This document shows positions 1 through 4,294 of a stretch of DNA of 5,675 bases, piece by piece (position 1 is the first letter of the stretch; each line of letters opens with the position of its first letter). The notes under the pieces are model-generated. The model was not told the origin of the DNA. It saw nothing but the letters and a program-made list of their open reading frames with translations, and did not search any database. The translations under genes were made by a program, and so were the position numbers. The DNA lies in assembly GCA_021790075.1 (NCBI GenBank), contig JAJYIN010000143.1:1-5675 (forward strand), given 5' to 3'. The stretch is from Actinomycetes bacterium (GTDB lineage: Bacteria; Actinomycetota; Thermoleophilia; BMS3ABIN01).

Positions 1-78
1 GTTATCAAGTAAATCCGTCAGCGTGGTGTTCCCGCGACGGAGATGATCGATCCAGACGGACGTGTCCACCAGAAGCAT
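1..78 (-). CDS. vapC: VapC-type PIN-domain toxin, N-terminal fragment (runs off the left edge)
   Basis: The first 26 residues of a PIN-domain ribonuclease toxin are present; the rest lies outside the window. The protein opens MLLVDTSVWIDHL, the classic first strand of VapC proteins, with Asp5 as the first of the acidic metal-binding residues. The family cuts RNA, often tRNA or rRNA, and is neutralised by its VapB partner. The ATG follows the TAA stop of the upstream vapB-like gene with no spacer, so translation is probably coupled. The only Shine-Dalgarno-like bases (GGCGGG) lie inside a GC-only hairpin at 86-104. The motif is unmistakable for the family, but whether the toxin is complete and active cannot be judged here. 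Confidence 0.85.
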   Translation of the reverse strand, partial: MLLVDTSVWIDHLRRGNTTLTDLLDN

Positions 79-315
79 TTATTTTCCCGCCGGCCGCCGG
101 CGGGGGATATCCCGCAACTTCTTTTCGGTACCTCCCAGCCGGGCCAGCCGCCGCGCACTTTCCTGGGCGATAAGTGATTCGAGGCCGAGCCTGACCAGAG
201 CGGTCTTTTTCAGATTTCTGGCAGCAGCTCCAAAGACTTCCTGAAGCTCGGCCGGTAAATGCCGAAATGCCGGCGGTCGAATGTAAAGACCTCCCCTATT
301 TGAAGAGCTTCGCAA
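79..315 (-). CDS. vapB: VapB-family antitoxin, irregular or truncated 5' end
   Basis: The C-terminal half matches VapB antitoxins as I know them: KTALVRLGLESLIAQESARR, then LARLGGTEKKLRDIPRRRP. This corresponds to the second helix of a ribbon-helix-helix fold plus the toxin-wrapping tail. It abuts vapC1, as an antitoxin should. The start is the problem. The only ATG/GTG/TTG codon in frame is the TTG at 315-313, 106 bases inside vapC2, giving 78 residues. The first ~11 of these (MRSSSNRGGL...) do not look like VapB. An ATT at 282-280 with a strong AGGGGAGG site 7 bases upstream would give 67 residues beginning MRPPAFRHLPAEL, close to usual VapB length. Clear family similarity begins at Lys36/37, exactly at the vapC2 stop, so a deletion that fused the end of vapC2 to the middle of vapB is the rival explanation. 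The usual N-terminal DNA-binding strand (MRTTL-like) is not recognisable. Confidence 0.6.
   Translation of the reverse strand: MRSSSNRGGLYIRPPAFRHLPAELQEVFGAAARNLKKTALVRLGLESLIAQESARRLARLGGTEKKLRDIPRRRPAGK
86..104 (-). promoter_or_regulatory. GC-only hairpin over the vapC1 ribosome-binding region
   Basis: Perfect 8-base complementary arms, CCCGCCGG (86-93) and CCGGCGGG (97-104), flank a 3-base loop. The minus-strand transcript therefore has an all-GC stem that ends 7 bases before the vapC1 ATG. It contains the only purine-rich SD-like bases (GGCGGG) for vapC1, and also encodes the Arg-Arg-Arg-Pro-Ala-Gly end of VapB1. Inference: the stem hides the toxin start unless ribosomes finishing vapB1 melt it. 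No U-run follows, so it is not a standard terminator. It could also be a by-product of Arg/Pro/Gly codons in GC-rich DNA. Confidence 0.45.
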
Positions 316-629
316 ATGGCCAGCGTCGAAGCGTCAATCAGGCTTATACCTGAATCATGGTACTTGCTCCTGACCGCCAGGGCAGCTGTCAGAATGGAGC
401 TGTTAATATCAAGTATCGAGAAAGTTTGCAAGGCAGCTTCGCAGGCCTTGTCCGCCGAAGCATGATTTAAACGTGTTTTCGCAAGATGCCAGCACTCGGC
501 AATGATCAACTGGCTAGTTGCCAGAAGTTCATTGCCCGCATTTTGCCTGTACCATTCACTAGCCTGTTCGTGGTGTTTGTCGTGCTGTGTGAGCAAGGCA
601 AAGATTGCACTGGTATCAACAATGATCAC
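210..629 (-). CDS. vapC: VapC-type PIN-domain ribonuclease toxin
   Basis: This is a complete 139-residue PIN-domain protein, a normal VapC length. The acidic active-site residues are in their family positions: Asp5 (IIVDTSAIFALL), Glu45 (LIIAECWHL), Asp99 (SLIDASTLAICEAL) and Asp118 (FTFDRRHF). The end, YRPSFRKSLELLPEI, is the usual VapC C-terminus. Family knowledge: a Mg2+-dependent RNase held inactive by VapB. I chose the GTG at 629-627 because it puts Asp5 where VapC has it and overlaps the vapB2 stop by 4 bases (GTGA). The longer reading from 689 adds 20 residues that lie antisense to nothing but inside vapB2. No good SD precedes the GTG, so termination-reinitiation from vapB2 is likely. 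Its 3' end overlaps the next antitoxin gene. The identity is secure; the RNA target is unknown. Confidence 0.92.
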   Translation of the reverse strand: MIIVDTSAIFALLTQHDKHHEQASEWYRQNAGNELLATSQLIIAECWHLAKTRLNHASADKACEAALQTFSILDINSSILTAALAVRSKYHDSGISLIDASTLAICEALQIGEVFTFDRRHFGIYRPSFRKSLELLPEI

Positions 630-973
630 TTCTTCGCGCGCCTCTTCTTCTTTGCTTGCGCTTCCTCTCTTTCCAGTCTTGCCCGGCAATGCTCAACGGC
701 CTGTCTGGTTTCCTCCGATTCGCCATGAATGTCGACTGACGCGAAATATTCGTCCAATATCTCATCCGCTCGTTCAGAAGCATCCTCACCCGGCTCTCCT
801 TCGAACATACCAACTATCGCCATATAGTCAACCTGGGGCCGCTCGCGCGCCAGGTACTGGTCGACGGCCTCGCGGATGAGGGCGGCGACGCTCTCACCTT
901 TTTCCTGCGCCGCGAGCTTCAACTGCCATTGCTGCTTCTCCGTCAGATATATCATTGTCTTTTTCTTGGCCAT
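626..973 (-). CDS. vapB: Ribbon-helix-helix (VapB/CopG-type) antitoxin
   Basis: A 115-residue protein and the cognate antitoxin of the downstream vapC. Residues ~6-14 (TMIYLTEKQ) form the DNA-binding strand. Helix A (~QQWQLKLAAQEKG), the GES turn and helix B (VAALIREAVDQYLARE, ~29-44) complete a ribbon-helix-helix, which dimerises on an operator. The segment 53-77 (VGMFEGEPGEDASERADEIL) is the familiar toxin-binding part of this antitoxin type. Beyond ~80 there is a charged tail ending AKKKRRAKK, roughly 35 residues longer than I expect for the family. The ATG at 973 has an AGGA 5 bases upstream. An in-frame ATG at 991 would add six residues but has no SD and lies in the palindrome. The gene probably represses its own operon through the palindrome at 990-1008 and overlaps vapC2 by 4 bases. 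Confidence 0.88.
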   Translation of the reverse strand: MAKKKTMIYLTEKQQWQLKLAAQEKGESVAALIREAVDQYLARERPQVDYMAIVGMFEGEPGEDASERADEILDEYFASVDIHGESEETRQAVEHCRARLEREEAQAKKKRRAKK

Positions 974-989
974 ATTCTTCCTCGGAGGC

Positions 990-1008
990 ATATATGTCAG
1001 ACATATAT
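990..1008. promoter_or_regulatory. Perfect palindrome, likely VapB operator
   Basis: The arms ATATATGTC (990-998) and GACATATAT (1000-1008) are exact reverse complements around a single central base. The site lies 16 bases upstream of the vapB2 ATG, in an AT-rich stretch of otherwise GC-rich DNA. Ribbon-helix-helix antitoxins typically bind such inverted repeats over their own promoter. That VapB2 binds here is inferred from position and symmetry. Confidence 0.6.
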
Positions 1009-1012
1009 ACCA
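1004..1012 (-). promoter_or_regulatory. Possible extended -10 element for the vapBC operon
   Basis: On the minus strand, TGG followed by TATATA (1012 to 1004) fits an extended -10 pattern (TG-N then a TATAAT-like hexamer, 4 of 6 matches). It overlaps the right arm of the palindrome, so a repressor bound there would block it. The best -35-like hexamer, TTGCTG at 1036-1031, is 21 bases away, which is too far. A start near 997 would give a leader of about 24 bases. This is a weak prediction from position. Confidence 0.3.
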
Positions 1013-1077
1013 TCTACCCGTTCCTTTTTCCAGCAAACCCGGATGCCTAAACGTTTCAAACCCCTGCCTCTTGGCCC

Positions 1078-1092
1078 AAAATAAAATAAAAT
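1078..1092 (+). repeat. Three tandem AAAAT units just upstream of folP
   Basis: AAAAT is repeated exactly three times in an otherwise GC-rich region, ending right at the AAGG (1093-1096) that serves as the folP ribosome site. It may keep the folP initiation region unstructured, or contain -10-like TAAAAT hexamers (1082-1087, 1087-1092). I see no well-spaced -35, and a start site there would fall almost on the SD. Confidence 0.5.
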
Positions 1093-1102
1093 AAGGTTCG
1101 CA

Positions 1103-2311
1103 TTGCCGATCTTTTTCCCTTACATCATTAATATCGAATCCCAGGCCGAGGCCGCCACCATCCTGCGGCGGCTGGGTGTGTCCGGCGACGGCGTGACGCA
1201 CATGGCCGCCAAGGCCCTGGGGCGGGTAATCCATGTCAGCGGCCTGGAGGCGGTGGAAGCGAACATCCTCAAGCAGGAGATGCTCTCCATGGGAGGCGAC
1301 GCCGCCCTGCCGGCGAATGTCTGGCGTCTCCAGGAAGGGAACGCGGAATCGCTGGTGATGGGCACCCCCCGCCAATTCGAGGACCTCGTCCCCCGCCTTC
1401 AGAAAAAGCCCTTCCGCCTGCCGCGGCTGGGAGAGGAGATCGCCGCCTGCTCCCGCCGCTACGAGGCGGCGATGAACGGCGAGGTAACGGTGCCCGCCCG
1501 GCTGGGAAAGCAGCCGTGGCTGGTGATGGGCATCCTCAACGTCACCCCGGACTCCTTTCACGACCGCGGCCGCTACGGCCAGTTTTACGCCGCCGTGGAG
1601 CGCGCCCGGGAGATGGCCGCCGCCGGCGCCGCCATCATCGACGTGGGCGGGGAGTCGACCCGCCCCGGAGCGGCCGGGATCACTCTCAAGGAAGAGCTGG
1701 GCCGGGTGGTGCCGGTAGTCGAGGCCCTGGCGGCGGAGCTGAAGATACCCATTTCCGTAGACACCTGCAAAGCCGGCGTGGCGCGGGCGGCGCTCGAAGC
1801 CGGGGCAGCCATGATCAACGACATCACCGCGCTCAGAGGGGACCGGACGATGGCCCGGGTGGCGGCCGAGCACGGCTGCCCGGTCTGCCTGATGCACATG
1901 CAGGGCACTCCCCGCGACATGCAGAAGAACCCACGCTACCGGGATGTCGTTGGCGATCTGGCCGGGTTCTTCCTTGAAAGGGTAGAATGGGCGGAGCGGC
2001 GCGGCATCAGGAGGGAAAACATCATCCTCGACCCCGGCATCGGCTTCGGCAAGAAGCTGGAGCATAACCTGTCCATCATCAGGCGCCTGGACAGCTTCCT
2101 GTCGCTGGGCCTGCCGGTCATGATCGGCGCTTCACGCAAGAGCTTTCTGGGGAAGATTTCCAGAGACCGTGGCACGGAGGAGCGCCTGATCGGAACGGTC
2201 GCCGCCAACACGATCGCGTACGGGAAGGGCGCCCGTATCTTCCGGGTGCATGACGTGGCCGAGAACGTGCAGGCGCTCAAGGTGGCGGCCGCCACCAGGG
2301 AGGCGAGATGA
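1103..2311 (+). CDS. folP: Dihydropteroate synthase with N-terminal extension
   Basis: Joins 6-hydroxymethyl-7,8-dihydropterin pyrophosphate to p-aminobenzoate, giving 7,8-dihydropteroate; it is the sulfonamide target and cytosolic. The 402 residues divide in two. Residues ~138-400 are the catalytic TIM barrel: MGILNVTPDSF (142-152), DVGGESTRPGA (180-190), SVDT with Asp220, INDIT (238-242), MHMQGTP (264-270), DPGIGFGK (310-317), GASRKSFLG (342-350) and RVHDV (381-385). All signature positions are intact. Residues 1-137 are an extension absent from the ~280-residue enteric enzyme, containing ANILKQEMLSMGGDAALP (53-70). I recall the same arrangement in Clostridia such as Moorella; its role is unknown to me. 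The TTG start has AAGG 6 bases upstream, and an in-frame TAA at 1082-1084 rules out a start further upstream. It is first in the fol run and overlaps folB by 4 bases. Confidence 0.95.
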   Translation: MPIFFPYIINIESQAEAATILRRLGVSGDGVTHMAAKALGRVIHVSGLEAVEANILKQEMLSMGGDAALPANVWRLQEGNAESLVMGTPRQFEDLVPRLQKKPFRLPRLGEEIAACSRRYEAAMNGEVTVPARLGKQPWLVMGILNVTPDSFHDRGRYGQFYAAVERAREMAAAGAAIIDVGGESTRPGAAGITLKEELGRVVPVVEALAAELKIPISVDTCKAGVARAALEAGAAMINDITALRGDRTMARVAAEHGCPVCLMHMQGTPRDMQKNPRYRDVVGDLAGFFLERVEWAERRGIRRENIILDPGIGFGKKLEHNLSIIRRLDSFLSLGLPVMIGASRKSFLGKISRDRGTEERLIGTVAANTIAYGKGARIFRVHDVAENVQALKVAAATREAR

Positions 2312-2697
2312 ACGAAAACGGAAACCCGCTGGAAATCACAATCGAGGGGCTCGAAATCTTCGCGCATCATGGGTTGCTGCCCGAGGAGCGGGAAGTGGGG
2401 CAGGTGTTCAGCTTCGACATCTACCTGCTCCTGAAGGACTGCCCGGCCGCGAGCAGCGACGACATCGCCGATACGGTGAATTACGCCGAGGTGTGCGACA
2501 CGGTCGTGAAGGCCGCCACGAGCGAAACATACAACCTGCTGGAGAGGCTGGCAGCGGTCGTCGCCGGCAAGGTGTTGGCCGGGTACCCGATGGTCAGCCG
2601 CGTGGGAGTCCGCGCCGCCAAGCCGGCGCCGCCGCTGCCGCATGCGGTGGAAAGCGTGGCCGCCTACATCGAGCGCACCCGCGAAGCGGCGGACTGA
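2308..2697 (+). CDS. folB: Dihydroneopterin aldolase
   Basis: Cleaves 7,8-dihydroneopterin to 6-hydroxymethyl-7,8-dihydropterin and glycolaldehyde, feeding FolK; the family forms cytosolic octamers. The 129-residue length is typical. Landmarks are FAHHGLLPEEREVGQVFSFD (18-37), the TVNYAEV segment (56-62, with the conserved Tyr59), ETYNLLERLA (73-82, with Glu79 the likely pterin-anchoring glutamate) and VRAAKPAPPLP (101-111, with Lys105 the likely catalytic lysine). The ATG overlaps the folP stop (ATGA) and has GGGAGG 5 bases upstream, so it can be translated by coupling or independently. folK follows in the same reading frame after six bases. Active-site residue roles are assigned by analogy with the Staphylococcus aureus enzyme. 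Confidence 0.95.
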   Translation: MNENGNPLEITIEGLEIFAHHGLLPEEREVGQVFSFDIYLLLKDCPAASSDDIADTVNYAEVCDTVVKAATSETYNLLERLAAVVAGKVLAGYPMVSRVGVRAAKPAPPLPHAVESVAAYIERTREAAD

Positions 2698-2703
2698 GCC
2701 GGA

Positions 2704-3204
2704 GTGGCCACGGCTTACATCTCACTCGGCTGCAACCTGGGTAACTGCCCCGCCTACCTGGCGCAGGCGATCCAGATGCTCGACAAGCACCTGCTCATCC
2801 GGGTGACGAAGGTTTCGTCCGTTTATAACACGGAGCCGGTAGGCGAGGTTGAGCAACCGTATTTTTTGAACATGGCGGTGGAAATCGACACCGACCTCAC
2901 GCCCGCCGAGCTGCTTCACGCCTGCCGCCGGGTGGAAGAGGAGCTGGGCGGTCGGGACGGCCGCGTTCCCCAGGGTCCGCGCACCATTGACCTTGACATC
3001 CTTTTGTATGAGCAATTAGAAATAGCGGATGAAGACCTGGTGATACCGCATCCCCGCATGCTCGGGCGGGCGTTCGCCCTGGCGCCGCTGGCGGAGATCG
3101 CTCCGGAGGCGGCGCTGCCGGGCGGCGGCACCGTGGCGGAGGCGGCTGAGGAACTGCGGGACCCCCACAGCATCGAGAAACAGGGCCCCCTGACGGGTCT
3201 TTAA
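2704..3204 (+). CDS. folK: 6-hydroxymethyl-7,8-dihydropterin pyrophosphokinase (HPPK)
   Basis: Transfers pyrophosphate from ATP to 6-hydroxymethyl-7,8-dihydropterin, making the FolP substrate. The 166 residues carry the full HPPK signature: YISLGCNLGN (5-14), VYNTEPVGEVEQPYFLNMAV (40-59), GPRTIDLDILLY (91-102, with Asp96 and Asp98 the Mg2+ ligands) and IPHPRMLGRAFALAPLAEIAP (114-134, with His116 and Arg122). The start is GTG: the upstream in-frame codons are only GGA, GCC and the folB TGA, so nothing earlier is possible. No clear SD is present apart from GGAG running into the GTG, which suggests reinitiation by ribosomes leaving folB. The last ~15 residues (RDPHSIEKQGPLTGL) are a non-conserved tail. 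Stop is TAA. Confidence 0.95.
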   Translation: MATAYISLGCNLGNCPAYLAQAIQMLDKHLLIRVTKVSSVYNTEPVGEVEQPYFLNMAVEIDTDLTPAELLHACRRVEEELGGRDGRVPQGPRTIDLDILLYEQLEIADEDLVIPHPRMLGRAFALAPLAEIAPEAALPGGGTVAEAAEELRDPHSIEKQGPLTGL

Positions 3205-3272
3205 AAAACCATGAGTTGAGAAACAGGGGCCGCTGGCTGGGCTCCAAAGAAAGGAACGGAGGCAACAACAGG

Positions 3273-4187
3273 ATGGTGGATTACCGCCCTTTGCAGGAAG
3301 AATTAAGAGCGCTGGCCCGGGAGAAGAACGCGCTCATCATCGCCCATAATTACCAGCGCCCGGAAGTGCAGGACGCCGCCGATTTCACCGGCGACTCGCT
3401 GGAACTCTCCCGCATCGCCGCCTCCACCGGCAACGAGATCATCCTCTTTTGCGGCGTGCACTTCATGGCCGAGACGGCCCACATCCTGTCGCCGGAGAAA
3501 AAGGTCCTCATCGCCGAGATGAAGGCCGGCTGCCCGATGGCGGACATGATCACCGCCGGGGACGTGCGCAAGCTGAAGCGGTATCACCCCGAAGCCCTCG
3601 TGGTCGCTTACGTGAACACCTCCGCCGCGGTCAAGGCCGAAACCGACATCTGCTGCACCAGCGCCAACGCCGCCAAGGTGGTCGCCAACATTCCCGTGGA
3701 CAGGGAGATCGTCTTCATCCCCGACCGCAACCTGGCGCTCCACGTGGAGAAGAAGACGGGCCGGCAGTTGATCAAGTGGGAAGGATTCTGCCCTACGCAC
3801 GAATACATCACGGCTGATACAATCATTAAGACGAAGAAGGAACATCCGGAGGCGCTGGTGGTGGCCCATCCTGAATGCCTTCCCGAGGTGCGGGAGCTGG
3901 CCGACGCCATCGAGAGCACCTCGGGCATGATCCGCTTCGCCAAGGAGTCTCCGGCGCGCGAGTTCATTATCGCCACCGAGATGGGACTCAATTACCGGCT
4001 GGGGAAGGAGAATCCGGGCAAGAGTTTCTATTCCCCTACCAAAAAGGCGCTCTGTCCCAACATGAAGATGACCACCCTGCCCAAAGCGATCGAGACGCTC
4101 AGGACCGGGCGCTACGAGATCCGGCTCGACGAGGATGTCCGCCGGCGCGCCCTGAAAGCCGTGGAAGCGATGGTATCCTATATATGA
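3273..4187 (+). CDS. nadA: Quinolinate synthase, [4Fe-4S]
   Basis: Condenses iminoaspartate (from NadB) with dihydroxyacetone phosphate to quinolinate, the NAD precursor, using an oxygen-sensitive [4Fe-4S] cluster. The 304 residues match the usual ~300-residue bacterial and archaeal type with three cluster cysteines: Cys87 (KAGCPMAD), Cys173 (GFCPTHEYI) and Cys261 (LCPNMKMTTL). Other landmarks are IIAHNYQRPEVQDAADFTGDSL (22-43 region), FCGVHFMAETA (59-69), AYVNTSA (112-118) and HPEC (199-202); by analogy with Thermotoga NadA these include active-site His25, Tyr27, Tyr113, His199 and Glu201. I chose the ATG at 3273, with GGAGG at 3258-3262, a rather long 10-base spacing. A TTG at 3216 would add 19 non-conserved residues. 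It lies 68 bases after folK with no visible terminator, so it may share that transcript. Its TGA overlaps a mini-ORF leading to nadB. Confidence 0.95.
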   Translation: MVDYRPLQEELRALAREKNALIIAHNYQRPEVQDAADFTGDSLELSRIAASTGNEIILFCGVHFMAETAHILSPEKKVLIAEMKAGCPMADMITAGDVRKLKRYHPEALVVAYVNTSAAVKAETDICCTSANAAKVVANIPVDREIVFIPDRNLALHVEKKTGRQLIKWEGFCPTHEYITADTIIKTKKEHPEALVVAHPECLPEVRELADAIESTSGMIRFAKESPAREFIIATEMGLNYRLGKENPGKSFYSPTKKALCPNMKMTTLPKAIETLRTGRYEIRLDEDVRRRALKAVEAMVSYI

Positions 4188-4213
4188 GACACCCCGGCCT
4201 GGAGGCATCGTGA
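4184..4213 (+). other. Nine-codon mini-ORF linking nadA to the nadB leader
   Basis: The ATG overlaps the nadA stop by 4 bases (ATGA, 4184-4187). The frame reads MRHPGLEAS and stops at TGA 4211-4213, which in turn overlaps the GTG of the next mini-ORF (GTGA). No SD of its own is needed, because terminating nadA ribosomes are on the spot. Nothing suggests the peptide has a function. The likely meaning is a translational relay, or a chance result of the ATGA/GTGA motif in the repeated segment. Confidence 0.4.
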
Positions 4214-4294
4214 GCCTCAAACCCCAACCACCCCAGCATGGAGGTGTCATGAGCCTGAACTCGAGCTACCTGAGCCTGGAGGTGTCATGAGCCG
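4198..4294 (+). repeat. Three near-copies of an RBS-plus-start segment before nadB
   Basis: Twenty-base units at 4198-4217, 4237-4256 and 4275-4294 share the core tGGAGG-nnnTC-(A/G)TGAGCC, at periods of 39 and 38 bases. Units 2 and 3 agree at 18 of 20 positions. Unit 1 has CATCG where the others have TGTCA. Each unit holds a GGAGG four bases from a GTG or ATG (4210, 4249, 4287). Only the third opens the nadB frame. The bases between units are not alike, so this is either an old, diverged duplication or a selected repeat of the initiation signal. Confidence 0.75.
4210..4290 (+). other. 26-codon mini-ORF overlapping the nadB start
   Basis: It starts at the GTG of repeat unit 1 (GGAGG four bases upstream), passes in frame through the ATG of unit 2 at 4249, and stops at TGA 4288-4290, overlapping the nadB ATG by 4 bases (ATGA). 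The peptide begins MSLKPQPPQHGGV and ends LSLEVS. It has no recognisable domain, signal peptide or amino-acid bias of an attenuator leader. The good ribosome sites make translation plausible. Its probable role, if any, is to deliver ribosomes to nadB. Confidence 0.45.

Noticed and set aside
630..689. Earlier start for vapC2 adding 20 residues
   Set aside because: The extra residues are Lys/Glu-rich, encoded inside vapB2, and displace the N-terminal PIN strand; the GTG at 629 gives the family-standard start and a 4-base overlap.
876..1094. 72-residue plus-strand frame between the toxin-antitoxin block and folP
   Set aside because: Mostly antisense to vapB2, without a ribosome site or coherent composition beyond a hydrophobic patch caused by reverse-complemented Lys/Glu codons.
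974..2065. Long minus-strand frame continuing upstream from vapB2, suggesting a 479-residue protein
   Set aside because: Everything upstream of the vapB2 Met is antisense to folP, whose motifs are all intact on the plus strand; it is a GC-rich shadow frame with no domain sense.
3175..3228. 11-base direct repeat GAGAAACAGGG at 3175-3185 and 3218-3228, at the folK end and before nadA
   Set aside because: Short, only two copies, 43 bases apart and in different frames; could be a small duplication scar but nothing functional is indicated.
3216..3272. TTG-started N-terminal extension of nadA
   Set aside because: The 19 added residues are not NadA-like and no SD precedes the TTG; the ATG at 3273 has GGAGG upstream.
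3186..3272. Possible terminator between folK and nadA
   Set aside because: GC-rich patches and a short T/A run exist, but no good stem followed by a U-tract is visible, so co-transcription is more likely.
3303..4250. 315-residue minus-strand frame opposite nadA
   Set aside because: Antisense shadow of nadA with low-complexity composition and no recognisable family.
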